The notes: generated by a model from the letters alone, not told the origin. Positions 15,656-24,075 are shown, counted from the first letter of the stretch. The stretch: DNA of 45,874 bases from Spirochaetaceae bacterium (GCA_025356015.1 JANXYO010000024.1:1-45874); one strand, 5' to 3'. Numbers and translations are program-made.

Positions 15656-16788
15656 TCCCCCTCCCCCGCCAGAGCGTGCTCGATGGACGCGAGGATGAAG
15701 GGACCGACGCCCTTGAAGTCATCTGTCTTCACGCTTTCGCCGACGTAGTACTCGTAGCTCCCGTCCCGGTAGGGGTCGCCCCCGAGTCCCGCGACGGAGC
15801 ATGTCCCCTCAAGGGAGACCTTCCCCTCCCCGCTGGTCCTGAGGAAACGCGCCAAACAGCCTCGGTATGCCCTCCGCGCGGCGCCTGCGATCTGTGCGCC
15901 GGAGACGATGCCCAGTCTTGAAGCCTTCGCGAAGGAGTAGGCGAGCATCGATGAGACCGAGGCCTCGAGATAGTTCCCTTCACGGCCGCCCTGGTCGACG
16001 ACCTGGTGCCAGAGCCCCGTCCCCTCGTCCTGGAAGCGCATGAGGGATGAGGCGAGCTCGGCGAAGATGGCGGAGAGCCGCGACCTGCCGGGGTGGCCCG
16101 GCGGTATCCAATCCAGGGAGTCCACTATCGCCATCGCGAACCAGCCCATGGCCCTGCCCCAGAAATTGGGCGAGCAGCCGGTCTCGGCGTTCGCCCAGAG
16201 CTGCAGTGCGCTCTCGTCCCAGGCGTGGTAGTGAAGCCCCGTCCTGGGGTCGCGCGTCTTTCTGGCCGCAAGCTCGAACTGGGACACCAGGTCCTCGAGG
16301 CCCTCGCCCGAGCCGAGCTCGGCCGCATAACGCGCACGAAAGGGCCCGGCCATGTAGAGTCCATCGAGCCACATCTGGTCGGGGTAGATCCTCTTGTGCC
16401 AGAAGCCACCGGATCGGGTCCTGGGCTGGTCCCGGAGCTGGGAGGCAAGGACCTCGATCGCGGCGCGGATCCTGCCGTCGCTGTCATCCTTGAGGAGCTC
16501 GAAGAGGTTGCGGCCCGGATTGATCTGGTCGAGGTTGAAGTCCTCGCGCCTGTAGCCGGCGATGCTCCCGTCCTTGCCGACAAAGTGGCGCATGATCCGG
16601 TCCGAGGCCGAGACCAGGCCCCCCTCGCCCCAGGCCTCTCCCGCGGCCCTGGCCGCCAGGAGGAAGAGGCCGTGCTCGTAATGCCATGCCGCGGTCTCTT
16701 CGGTGTAGCTCGCCATCACCGACAGAGCGAGGGCGAGGCCAGCTTGGCGCCCCGGGCCAAACCCGGGGCGCCCCTTATCGGCGTTCAT
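15652..16788 (-). CDS. GH105 (YteR/YesR-like) unsaturated uronyl hydrolase
   Basis: GH105 enzymes remove the delta-4,5-unsaturated uronic acid left at the non-reducing end by pectate or rhamnogalacturonan lyases. From the chosen ATG the protein has 378 residues, close to YteR. Landmarks are AAWHYEHGLFLL, PDQMWLDGLYMAGPF with the probable catalytic D142, the central LHYHAWDES, FWGRAMGWFAMA and the C-terminal SYEYYVGES. There is no signal peptide, so it works in the cytoplasm. The start is uncertain: an ATG at 16836 would overlap the binding-protein gene, and one at 16716 would skip the first helix; none has a strong ribosome site. An 11-bp hairpin lies within the first codons. Confidence 0.9.
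   Translation of the reverse strand: MNADKGRPGFGPGRQAGLALALSVMASYTEETAAWHYEHGLFLLAARAAGEAWGEGGLVSASDRIMRHFVGKDGSIAGYRREDFNLDQINPGRNLFELLKDDSDGRIRAAIEVLASQLRDQPRTRSGGFWHKRIYPDQMWLDGLYMAGPFRARYAAELGSGEGLEDLVSQFELAARKTRDPRTGLHYHAWDESALQLWANAETGCSPNFWGRAMGWFAMAIVDSLDWIPPGHPGRSRLSAIFAELASSLMRFQDEGTGLWHQVVDQGGREGNYLEASVSSMLAYSFAKASRLGIVSGAQIAGAARRAYRGCLARFLRTSGEGKVSLEGTCSVAGLGGDPYRDGSYEYYVGESVKTDDFKGVGPFILASIEHALAGEGE
16746..16772 (-). terminator. Strong GC hairpin just after the sugar-binding protein gene
   Basis: GGCGCCCCGGG (16746-16756) pairs perfectly with CCCGGGGCGCC (16762-16772) around a 5-base loop. It falls between the binding-protein stop and the GH105 body, inside the first codons of GH105 as annotated. 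It lacks a U tract. It could protect the upstream mRNA or restrict entry into GH105-GH28. Confidence 0.5.
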
Positions 16789-16816
16789 GATCAAGGCCGT
16801 GTGTTTCCGCCTGTTC

Positions 16817-18376
16817 CTAGTCGAGCAGGCCGGCATCGATCAACTTGGCCTTGGCTGCCTTCTCGATGTCCTTCGCGCCGAGGCTATCCATGCCCCTCAT
16901 GAAGTCTGCCCAGGTCTGGTCATTGAGGGGCTGCTGTCCCAGGGCGAACTTGATGAGGTTCTCGTCGTAGTAGCGTTTGAAGTCGTTGGCGTTCGAGGGC
17001 GGGTCGATGAGGCCTGCTCCCGTGCTCTCGGTGTAGGGCGAGTTCTTGAAGAACTTCCAGGTCGCGAGCGGGTCCATGGTCTTGCCGTTCTGGCTCTTGT
17101 AGGTGGGGTAGCGCACCGCGAGCTCGATGTCGTTGTTGATATAGACCATGTTGCGCAGCTGGGTGATGGGCTGCTGGGACTTGTGGGTGTAGGCGAGCTC
17201 GGGGGCGATCCCGTCGAAGCTGATGAAGCCCTTCGCGTCCTTCTTGTAGTTGACGCCCTCGACGCCGAAGCCGCAGAGGTAGTAGCCCTCGTCCGAGGCC
17301 ATCCACTCAAGGAGGCGGGCGATCGCGTCGCCCTTGCCGGCCTTCATGGCCTTGGCCGAGACCGCGTAGATCCTGGCCTGGGCTATGTCGATGCCGTTCG
17401 AGCTCTTGGCCTGGGGGCCGACCGGCGGCATGATCGGGACCCATTCGCCGTTCGGGAAGTTCTTGTCGAAGTCCTTGTAGTTGGCCTGGGTGTGGAGGGC
17501 GGCGAACTGCTCCCACATGATGCCGAACTTGCCCTGCTTCCAGCGCGCGCGGAACTCGTCCTTGTTGGGCGCGGACCAGGTGGGGTCCATCACCTTCTCG
17601 TCGTTCATCCGCTTGATGAACTCGACCGCCTTGCGGAAGTTGGGATCGCGGAAGTTGAACTGGAACTTGGCGGCGCTGTCGAGGTTCCACATGCCGGCCA
17701 CGCCGAAGGCGCCGAGGATGCAGTCGAAGCGGCGTCCGAAGCCCGCCGAGGAGAGGCCGGTGGACTCGTAGAAGGCGCCGAAGCCGTAGGTGTCGTTCTG
17801 GCCGTTGCCGTCGGGGTCCTTCTCGGTGAAGGCCTTGGCCACCGCCATGAACTCGTCGAGTGTCTTGGGGGCCTTGAGGCCGAGCTTGTCGAGCCAGTCC
17901 TTCCTGATGACGACTCCCTCGACCCTGTCCATGGCGCCTGGGTCCGGAAGGCCGTACATCTTGCCGGAGATCTGGACGAGCTTGGTCCTCACGGGGTCGT
18001 TGTAGTGGATCTTCGTGCGCATCGGCATCTTGGGTAGGAGGGAGTCCACCTGGGCGACGAGGCCCGCCTTCGCGATCTTCATGAGCATGTCGCGGTTGAC
18101 GCCGAAGACGTCGGGCAGGGAATTGGCCGCCGCGGCCACGCTGATCTTCGTGTCCTGGTCGGTCGGGGTCGAGGGCTCGAGGACGAGATGGAGGTTGATC
18201 CCCAGCTTGTCGCGGATGATCTGGTAGCCCACCCAGTTGTCGGGGGGGTTGCCAGCCTCGGTGACCGCACCGAGGGCCCAGAGGTCGATGTCGACGAGCT
18301 TGGCCTGGGCGCCGGCGCCCATGGCCCCGACGACGAGGAAGGTCGCGAACAGTGCGAGAACGATCGCCTTTCTCAT
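16817..18376 (-). CDS. ABC transporter extracellular sugar-binding protein (LplA/YtcQ-like)
   Basis: This 519-residue family 1 binding protein is of the long LplA/YtcQ type used for pectin-derived oligosaccharides. The signal peptide spans residues 1-24 (MRKAIVLALFATF to GAGAQA). It has a signal-peptidase I type end and no lipobox cysteine, so it appears periplasmic rather than a lipoprotein. Family features include SLPDVFGV, GKMYGLPDPG, VIRKDWLDKLGLKAPKTLDE and a calcium-site-like DPDGNGQNDTYGFG. AAGGAGG precedes the ATG. It follows two permease genes with a hairpin between, and precedes GH105. The ATPase is not encoded here and is presumably a shared MsmK-type protein elsewhere. Confidence 0.92.
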   Translation of the reverse strand: MRKAIVLALFATFLVVGAMGAGAQAKLVDIDLWALGAVTEAGNPPDNWVGYQIIRDKLGINLHLVLEPSTPTDQDTKISVAAAANSLPDVFGVNRDMLMKIAKAGLVAQVDSLLPKMPMRTKIHYNDPVRTKLVQISGKMYGLPDPGAMDRVEGVVIRKDWLDKLGLKAPKTLDEFMAVAKAFTEKDPDGNGQNDTYGFGAFYESTGLSSAGFGRRFDCILGAFGVAGMWNLDSAAKFQFNFRDPNFRKAVEFIKRMNDEKVMDPTWSAPNKDEFRARWKQGKFGIMWEQFAALHTQANYKDFDKNFPNGEWVPIMPPVGPQAKSSNGIDIAQARIYAVSAKAMKAGKGDAIARLLEWMASDEGYYLCGFGVEGVNYKKDAKGFISFDGIAPELAYTHKSQQPITQLRNMVYINNDIELAVRYPTYKSQNGKTMDPLATWKFFKNSPYTESTGAGLIDPPSNANDFKRYYDENLIKFALGQQPLNDQTWADFMRGMDSLGAKDIEKAAKAKLIDAGLLD

Positions 18377-18405
18377 GCTATGCCTCCTTCAAAACTGTGG
18401 AACAT

Positions 18406-18442
18406 GGCGCCGCCGGCCATTTCTGGCCGTCATGGCGGCGCC
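18406..18442 (-). promoter_or_regulatory. Hairpin between permease and binding-protein genes
   Basis: GGCGCCGCC (18406-18414) pairs perfectly with GGCGGCGCC (18434-18442), with an inner GGCCA/TGGCC stem. It lies in the 76-bp gap upstream of the binding-protein ribosome site. Such structures can set mRNA processing or stability so that the binding protein exceeds the permease. Confidence 0.5.
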
Positions 18443-18452
18443 TTGGGGTAGA

Positions 18453-19328
18453 TCAGCCCTTTATGCCACCAGCCAGGGAACCCTTGACGAAGTGCTTCTG
18501 GATCCAGGGATAGGCCATCATCATCGGCACCATGGTGATGAAGATGCTCGCCGCCTTGAGCGACTGCACCGAGGAGGAGCTGAAGGCGTCGTACTCGATG
18601 TACTCGTTCATGTTGACCGCCATGAGGATGTTGCGCAGGAGGACGGGCAGGGGCTGGAGCTTCGCGCTGTTGAGGTAGAGCAGGGGTGTGAAGAACTCGT
18701 TCCAGTGGCCCACGGCGTAGAAGAGGCCTATCGTGAGGAGGATCGGCATCGACAGGGGAATGATGATCCTCATGAGTATGAAGAACTCCCCCGCCCCGTC
18801 GACCCTCGCTGCCTCCTTGAGGTCCTGGGGGATCTCCTGGAAGAAGTTGCGCATGATGAACATGTTGGCGACCCCGACGGCAGGAGGGAGCATTACCGCG
18901 AGGAGGTTGTCCTGGAGGCCAAGGCCCGTCACCACCAGGTATGAGGGGATGAGGCCGGGGTTGAAGAGGAAGGGGATCATCGCGAAGGCGTTGAGGAGCT
19001 TGCGTCCCGGGAGGGTCCTGATCGAGTAGGCGTAGGCCATGGGGACGGTCATGAACAGGCTGATCGCCACCCCGCCGAAGGTGATGACTAGGCTGTTGCG
19101 GAAGGCGTGGAGGAAGGCCGGGTGGCTCAGGAACTGGGAGTAGGCCTCGAAGGTCCACACCGAGGGGTTGATGAGGAGGCCAAAGCTCCGGTCGACATAG
19201 CGGAAGGGGGTCACCGAGAGCATGAGGACCCGCCAGAGCGGAAGGATGACTATGAAGAGGACGAGGCCAAGGAAGAGGTTGGTGGCCAGCTGGAAGCGCA
19301 GCTCCTCGCCCGATTTGATCCGTTTCAT
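18453..19328 (-). CDS. ABC sugar permease, LplC/YtcP type
   Basis: This 291-residue inner-membrane permease belongs to the carbohydrate uptake-1 family. It has six hydrophobic helices and the ATPase-contacting EAA loop at QDLKEAARVDGAGEFFILMRIIIP (quoted as QDLKEAARVDGAG followed by the helix). The start at 19328 (MKRIKSGEELRF) is chosen because AGGAG lies eight bases upstream; the ATG at 19334 is too close to it. The gene starts 11 bases after the other permease. Typical LplC features include FRYVDRSFGLLINPSVWTF and the GHWNEFFTPLLYL segment. It forms a heterodimer with the neighbouring permease. Confidence 0.92.
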   Translation of the reverse strand: MKRIKSGEELRFQLATNLFLGLVLFIVILPLWRVLMLSVTPFRYVDRSFGLLINPSVWTFEAYSQFLSHPAFLHAFRNSLVITFGGVAISLFMTVPMAYAYSIRTLPGRKLLNAFAMIPFLFNPGLIPSYLVVTGLGLQDNLLAVMLPPAVGVANMFIMRNFFQEIPQDLKEAARVDGAGEFFILMRIIIPLSMPILLTIGLFYAVGHWNEFFTPLLYLNSAKLQPLPVLLRNILMAVNMNEYIEYDAFSSSSVQSLKAASIFITMVPMMMAYPWIQKHFVKGSLAGGIKG

Positions 19329-19339
19329 CGGCATGGCTC

Positions 19340-20236
19340 CTAGAACAGGCTCGAATCGGTGTAGCGCTTGGCAAGCCTGTTGAAGGACAGGACAAGCGCG
19401 AGGCCGATGCAGCCCTTGAACAGGCCGACGGCGGTGGCGAGGCTGAACTGGAAATCCAGGACGCCCTGACGGTAGACCCAGGTGTCGATGATGTCGCCGA
19501 CGCTGTAGACCGGCACGGAATAGGTGACAAAGATCTGGTGGAAGCCCGCGTCGAGGACATTGCCAAGCCGCAGCAGCCCTATCGTTATGACGACATCGAG
19601 GATTCCCGGCAGGGTGATGAAGCGGATCCTCTGGAGCCTGCTCGCCCCCTCCACCTCGGCGGCCTCGTAGAGCCCGGGGTCGATCCCCGTGATCGCCGCG
19701 AGATAGATGATGGCGCTCCAGCCCACCTCCTTCCAGACATCGGAGAGGATGACGACGACGGGATACCATTTGGGCGTGTACAGGAAGCCTATGGGCTGGC
19801 CGCCCGCGGCCTTGATGACCGCGTTGAGCAGGCCCTCGTCGGGGGAGAGGAGGAGGAGGAGGACCCCGTACATGACCACCCAGGAGAGAAAGTGGGGAAG
19901 GTAGGTGATGGTCTGGACGATGCGCCTGAAACGGCGCAATGCCGACTCGTTGAGGGCGATCGCGAGGATGACGGCCAGGGGCAGGCCGAGGAGGAGCTTC
20001 CCGAGCGAGAGGCCGATCGTGTTGCGCAGGAGTTCCCAGAAATAGATCGAGGAGAAGAAGGTGAGGAAATTCCCGAGGCCGATCCAGGGGCTCTTCCAGA
20101 CCCCGTCCAGGGGGCTGAAATCCTTGAACGCGATCTGGGCGTTGACGAGGGGGCCATACTTGAACACGAGGAAGTAGGACACCGGCAGGGCCAGCATCAC
20201 ATAGAAGACCGCGTGTTTTCGCACATTTCTGAGCAA
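19340..20236 (-). CDS. ABC sugar permease, LplB/YteP type
   Basis: This 298-residue partner permease begins RKHAVFYVMLALPVSYFLVF and contains YGPLVNAQIAFKDFSP, GLGNFLTFF and the EAA loop YEAAEVEGASRLQRIRFITLP, all usual in LplB/YteP proteins. The start is TTG at 20236, with a GGGGGG tract seven bases upstream; a GTG at 20224 is an alternative. It is the first gene of the minus-strand pectin-oligosaccharide operon and is divergent from the CMD-family gene, so the operon promoter should lie in 20237-20327. A GCGGC/GCCGC dyad around AT-rich bases is visible near 20270-20288. Confidence 0.92.
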   Translation of the reverse strand: MLRNVRKHAVFYVMLALPVSYFLVFKYGPLVNAQIAFKDFSPLDGVWKSPWIGLGNFLTFFSSIYFWELLRNTIGLSLGKLLLGLPLAVILAIALNESALRRFRRIVQTITYLPHFLSWVVMYGVLLLLLSPDEGLLNAVIKAAGGQPIGFLYTPKWYPVVVILSDVWKEVGWSAIIYLAAITGIDPGLYEAAEVEGASRLQRIRFITLPGILDVVITIGLLRLGNVLDAGFHQIFVTYSVPVYSVGDIIDTWVYRQGVLDFQFSLATAVGLFKGCIGLALVLSFNRLAKRYTDSSLF

Positions 20237-20327
20237 GCCGCCCCCCTTTCCTCACCAGTATTGGGGTCGAAGCGGCGAAATATGCCGCCCAGCTTTTGGA
20301 TTATTCCGGCTTTCCGGTTTGCGCGGC

Positions 20328-20333
20328 TATAAT
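20328..20333 (+). promoter_or_regulatory. Consensus -10 element for the CMD-family gene
   Basis: A perfect TATAAT lies 26 bases before the ATG at 20360, followed by a strong AGGAGGT ribosome site. The -35 region is weak (TTCCGG at 20304-20309, 18-base spacing), which may mean dependence on an activator. Confidence 0.6.
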
Positions 20334-20359
20334 AGCATGGCAGGTTAGGAGGTCAGGCG

Positions 20360-20692
20360 ATGACGAGGCAGGAAAACTGGAGCTATTTCAAGACAAGGTT
20401 CCCCGCGGCCCACGAGGCCTACGAGAAGTTCGGCAAGGCCCTCCACGAGGAGTCAGGCCCCCTTGCCGAGCGGGAATGCGAGCTCATCAAGGTCGCGGTG
20501 GCTGCGGCGTCCCAGCTTGACTACGCCCTGCGCTACCACATCGAGCGCGCCCTTGGCTCGGGTTGCTCTGCCGAGGAGGTCGAGCACGCGATCGTCCTCA
20601 CGGCCACGACCGCGGGTTTCCCCAGGATGATGGGCGCCCTCATGGTCTTCCGGGAGACCATGGCGGACCGAGAGGGGGCTTCCAGGGGCTAG
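20360..20692 (+). CDS. Carboxymuconolactone decarboxylase (CMD/AhpD-like) family protein
   Basis: This 110-residue all-helical protein has CMD-family features: a short N-terminal FPAAHEAYEKFGKALH, then ERECELIKVAVAAASQLDYALRYHIERAL, the EEVEHAIVLTATTAGFPRMM segment and a terminal helix. The AhpD redox pair CxxC is absent: residues around the conserved histidine read LDYALRYHI. It therefore cannot act as an AhpD-type disulfide peroxidase and fits the cysteine-less YurZ-like branch, of unknown function. It has its own promoter and a strong ribosome site (TTAGGAGGTCAGGCG). It stands between the sugar operon and the ammonium channel gene. Confidence 0.85.
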   Translation: MTRQENWSYFKTRFPAAHEAYEKFGKALHEESGPLAERECELIKVAVAAASQLDYALRYHIERALGSGCSAEEVEHAIVLTATTAGFPRMMGALMVFRETMADREGASRG

Positions 20693-20808
20693 GACTAGAC
20701 CGCGTTCTTATCCAGTAGGTACTTGTTCGTTTCTCTCCTTTCCGGAGATAGTGGCCGCGCTCCCTGGCGACCCTGCCCGCATTGTCACACAACTGAAAGG
20801 AGTGCTGT

Positions 20809-21975
20809 TTGAAGCGAACTTGTCCGATCCTCGTCTCAATTTTCATGCTCTTCCTCTCGAGCTGCCCCCTGTGGGCAGGCGATGCCGCCGCGCCGGCCCT
20901 GGCCGGCCTGCGCCAGGTGGAGCAGTACAATTTCTCCATACAGATACTCGCGATGCTCCTGGTGGGCTTCGGCTTCCTCATGGTCTCCCTGAAGAAGTAC
21001 GGCTACGGTGCCACTACTGGCACCTATCTGGTCGTCGGGGTCGGGATCCCCCTGTACATGCTCCTCCGCTCAACCGGGGCAATCTCCCTCGAGGCACTCG
21101 CGCCCGACAGCATCCACTCAATCCTCCTCGCGGAGTTCGCCTGCGCCTCGGCCCTCATCGCGATGGGCGCTGTCCTGGGCCGGGCCAAGCTCTTCCAGTA
21201 CGCCCTCCTCGCCATCCTCATCGTGCCGGCCTACATGCTCAACGAGTGGCTCGTCCTCGACGGGGGCCTCGGCATCACCAGGGGCTTTGTCGACGCCGCG
21301 GGCTCGATCAGTATCCACGCCTTTGGAGCCTATTTCGGCCTCGGCCTCGCAATCGCCATGATGAACAAGGGCCACCTCAAGCAGGCGGTGGAGACCGACG
21401 CGACCTCGGACCGCTTTTCCATGATCGGCTCGATGGTTCTGTGGCTCTTCTGGCCGAGCTTCTGCAGCGCCGTCGTGCCCGCCGACCAGCTCCCCAGGGC
21501 CGCGATCGCCACGATCCTCGCCCTCTGCGGCGCCACACTGTCGACCGTGGCCCTGAGCTCGATCCTGCGAAAGGGACGGCCCTCCTTCGCCGACATCTGC
21601 AACGCGGCCCTGGCCGGGGGAGTCGCTATCGGCGCCACCTGCAACCTCGTCTCGGCCCCCCTGGCCTTCATCATCGGCCTGCTTGCGGGCGGCCTGTGCG
21701 TGGTCGGCTATGTCTTCGTCCAGCCGGCCCTTCTGGCCAGGCTCAAGATCGCCGACACCTGCGGGGTCCACAACCTCCACGGGATGCCCGGCCTCCTTGG
21801 AGGCCTCGTCGCCATGCTTGTCGTGCCCGAGGCCGCGGGCGCCCAGGCACTGGGCATCCTGGTGACAGTCGCCCTCGCCCTCTCGGGGGGCCTTGTCGGC
21901 GGCTTCCTGATCCGCCTCACGGGCACGAAGGAAACCGCCTACGAGGATGAGACCGAGTTCGCGCCCGCAGCCTAG
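20809..21975 (+). CDS. Ammonium transporter / Rh-type gas channel
   Basis: This 388-residue inner-membrane protein belongs to the Amt/Rh superfamily. It has a signal-like first helix and about eleven further hydrophobic segments. Rh-like features include SISIHAFGAYFGLGLA with the first pore histidine, DRFSMIGSMVLWLFWPSF, ADICNAALAGGVAIGATC and CGVHNLHGMPGLLGG with the second pore histidine. Several are closer to Rh50 than to AmtB. The start is TTG at 20809, with AAAGGAG six bases upstream. No GlnK gene is adjacent. A strong bidirectional hairpin follows. Confidence 0.9.
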   Translation: MKRTCPILVSIFMLFLSSCPLWAGDAAAPALAGLRQVEQYNFSIQILAMLLVGFGFLMVSLKKYGYGATTGTYLVVGVGIPLYMLLRSTGAISLEALAPDSIHSILLAEFACASALIAMGAVLGRAKLFQYALLAILIVPAYMLNEWLVLDGGLGITRGFVDAAGSISIHAFGAYFGLGLAIAMMNKGHLKQAVETDATSDRFSMIGSMVLWLFWPSFCSAVVPADQLPRAAIATILALCGATLSTVALSSILRKGRPSFADICNAALAGGVAIGATCNLVSAPLAFIIGLLAGGLCVVGYVFVQPALLARLKIADTCGVHNLHGMPGLLGGLVAMLVVPEAAGAQALGILVTVALALSGGLVGGFLIRLTGTKETAYEDETEFAPAA

Positions 21976-21976
21976 C

Positions 21977-22010
21977 CTGGACGGGGGGCGGCCTTGCGCC
22001 CCCCGTCCAG
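21977..22010. terminator. Bidirectional 14-bp terminator hairpin between amt and mscS
   Basis: CTGGACGGGGGGCG (21977-21990) pairs perfectly with CGCCCCCCGTCCAG (21997-22010) around a 6-base loop. It lies between two convergent genes. A U tract is absent on both sides, so termination would rely on stem strength or Rho. Confidence 0.7.
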
Positions 22011-22022
22011 CCGGCCCCATCC

Positions 22023-23075
22023 CTAGAGCGCGGCCCTCGCCAGCCTTATGGGCCGGGCAAACTCCATCTTCGATTCCCTGAAGCGCCTCAGCACCTCGAG
22101 GTTGAGCGCTGTCAGGCTTCCGAAGTAGTCCGCGCCCTTCTTCACGAATACTACAAAGGTTATGCGGAACGAGGCTTCGCCGAAGCCGCTGAAGGCCGCG
22201 ACCGTCCCGGTGTCGAGGCCCTCGATAGCCGAGGCCGCCTCGAGGAGGGTGGACAGGGCGCGCTCGAGGGTCTCGGGGCTGGAGTCCATCGAAAGCTCGA
22301 GGACCTGGCTCACCTTGGTGGATGGCTCGGAGCTCACGTTCTCGATAGGACTGGTGCCGAAGACAGCGTTGGGTATCGTGACCACCCTGTTGTCGAGGGT
22401 CCGCAGCCGCGAGGTGCGCAGCCCGATCTCGGTGACGGTCCCGTCATAGCCCGAGACCCTGATCCTGTCGTTGACAGCGAAGGAGCGGTCGACGAACACG
22501 GCAACGCTGCCGAAGAGGTTAGACAGGGTATCCTTGGCGGCGAGGGCGACAGCCACACCTCCGATGCCCAGGCCGGCGAGGAGGGCGCCGACATCGTAGC
22601 CGGCGTTGTTGAGCCCCACGAGGGTCGCCAGGATCCAGATGAGCACCTTGACGGCCTTGCGGAGGATAGGGAGCAGCTGGTCGTCGAGGCTGCTCTCGCT
22701 CTGGGCGACGAAGGGGGCGAGGTATTCGTTGATGATCCCGTCGATAAGGCGGACGATGATCCAGGCGACGGCGAAGGTGACGAGGACGTAGAAGACCTTG
22801 TCGACCCAGTGCGTGATGCCTCCTTCGAGGCCCAGGTAATCGGTCCCGAACCACAGTCCGGCCACGAAGATGATGAACACAAGCGGGCGCTGGGACACGG
22901 CGAGGATGATGTCATCCACACGGTTCTTCGTCCTGGCCGCGAGACGCTTGAGCACCACGGTGGTAATGATGGAAATGAGCTTCCCTCCGATGTAGCCCGC
23001 CGCGACGTAGGCGATGGCCACGAGCCACCTGAGCGTCTCTGGGGCGAGGGGAAGAGAGGACAGCAGCTGCTGCAT
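22023..23075 (-). CDS. MscS-family mechanosensitive channel
   Basis: This 350-residue inner-membrane channel is expected to open on hypo-osmotic shock. Several N-terminal hydrophobic helices (about 15-40, 65-85, 95-115 and 135-155) are followed by the pore helix GALLAGLGIGGVAVALAAKD, the conserved TLSNLFGSVAVFVDRSF and the beta domain DRIRVSGYDGTVTEIGLRT and VVTIPNA. The C-terminal alpha/beta domain is complete. GGGAG precedes the ATG. It is convergent with the ammonium channel gene and divergent from the DUF72 gene. Confidence 0.93.
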   Translation of the reverse strand: MQQLLSSLPLAPETLRWLVAIAYVAAGYIGGKLISIITTVVLKRLAARTKNRVDDIILAVSQRPLVFIIFVAGLWFGTDYLGLEGGITHWVDKVFYVLVTFAVAWIIVRLIDGIINEYLAPFVAQSESSLDDQLLPILRKAVKVLIWILATLVGLNNAGYDVGALLAGLGIGGVAVALAAKDTLSNLFGSVAVFVDRSFAVNDRIRVSGYDGTVTEIGLRTSRLRTLDNRVVTIPNAVFGTSPIENVSSEPSTKVSQVLELSMDSSPETLERALSTLLEAASAIEGLDTGTVAAFSGFGEASFRITFVVFVKKGADYFGSLTALNLEVLRRFRESKMEFARPIRLARAAL

Positions 23076-23161
23076 GGTATGTCTCCCGGTCTATTGGCTT
23101 GTGACCAAGAGCATGCCAAAAGCCGCCAACCTTGGACAAGGGGAGGCAGTATGCTTTTATC

Positions 23162-24037
23162 ATGGGAAGGCTGCGCGTCGGGACCTGTTCGTGGAAGTAC
23201 CCCTCCTGGGCCGGGCTCGTCTACTCGAGCCGCTCGCCCGCCGACTACCTCGCCGAGTACTCGAGCCGCTACGACACCGTGGAGGTCGACCAGTGGTTCT
23301 GGTCCCTGTTCAAGGACAAGGCCCCCGTGCTGCCCCGGCGCGAGGTCGCGGCCTTATATGCGGCCTCTGTGCCCGAGGACTTCCGATTTACCGTGAAATG
23401 CCCAAACGCCCTCACTCTCACGGGGACCTATGCAAGGGGGGGAGGAGTGCCCAACGCGGCATTCCTGGACCGGTCCCTTTTCCTGGACTTCCTGGACGCC
23501 CTCGCACCCCTGGTGCCCAGGATAGGCCTCTTCATCTTCCAGTTCGAGTACCTCAACAGGGAGAAGATGCCTGACCGCGAGGCCCTCCTCTCCCGTCTCG
23601 GCCCCTTCCTCGATGCCCTGCCTGCGGGGCTGCCCTACGCTGTGGAGCTGCGCAACCCCCGCTGGATCGACTCAGCCTGGTTCTCATTCCTCGAGGGGCA
23701 CGGGGCCTTCCCAGTCCTCCTCCAGGGTTACTGGATGGACGACGTGGCCGCCCTCTACCGCAGGATATACGGTCCCGGCCGGGCCTTGGCGACTGCCAGG
23801 CCAAAGGCCCTCTGCCTCCGTCTCCATGGAGAGGACAGGGAAGGCATGGAGGCCGCCGCCGGCGAGGATTGGAGCAAGGCCCGGAGGCCAAGAGACCTCG
23901 AGCTGCCACCCCTCATGGCCGTGATAAGGGACCTCCTGGGCCACGGCTCGACGGTCTTCCTCAACGTGAACAACCACTACGAGGGCTCGGCTCCGATCAC
24001 CATAGAGAAGATCAACCGCCTGCTCTCGGGGCCCTAG
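23162..24037 (+). CDS. DUF72 (YecE-like) family protein
   Basis: This 291-residue TIM-barrel-like protein of unknown function has the family opening RVGTCSWKYPSWAG, then YDTVEVDQWFWSLF, FRFTVKCPNALT, IGLFIFQFEY, the YAVELRNPRW strand and CLRLHGEDREG. The terminal VFLNVNNHYEGSAPITIEKI matches the usual C-terminal N-N-H motif. The ATG at 23162 is preferred: a TTG at 23132 would add ten residues not found before the conserved RVGTCSW. A clear ribosome site is lacking, with AAGGGGAGG about 17 bases away. It precedes the metal ABC genes by 38 bases. Confidence 0.88.
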   Translation: MGRLRVGTCSWKYPSWAGLVYSSRSPADYLAEYSSRYDTVEVDQWFWSLFKDKAPVLPRREVAALYAASVPEDFRFTVKCPNALTLTGTYARGGGVPNAAFLDRSLFLDFLDALAPLVPRIGLFIFQFEYLNREKMPDREALLSRLGPFLDALPAGLPYAVELRNPRWIDSAWFSFLEGHGAFPVLLQGYWMDDVAALYRRIYGPGRALATARPKALCLRLHGEDREGMEAAAGEDWSKARRPRDLELPPLMAVIRDLLGHGSTVFLNVNNHYEGSAPITIEKINRLLSGP

Positions 24038-24040
24038 TCC

Positions 24041-24067
24041 TTGATAGGCGGCAGCGCCTGCTATATC
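24041..24067 (+). promoter_or_regulatory. Possible promoter giving a leaderless znuB-like mRNA
   Basis: TTGATA (24041-24046) and TATATC (24062-24067) resemble -35 and -10 elements with a short 15-base spacer. The -10 ends eight bases before the ATG at 24076, so transcription would begin at or next to the start codon. No ribosome site is present. Confidence 0.4.
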
Positions 24068-24075
24068 GTGCTGGA

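Noticed and set aside
16787-18037. Open frame of 416 codons antisense to the sugar-binding protein gene
   Set aside because: Valine/leucine/glutamate-rich shadow without recognisable domains; the sense gene is certain.
18453-20255. One 600-residue protein fusing both permeases
   Set aside because: Only its second half is the true permease; the first half is an out-of-frame reading of the other permease gene, which has its own frame and stop.
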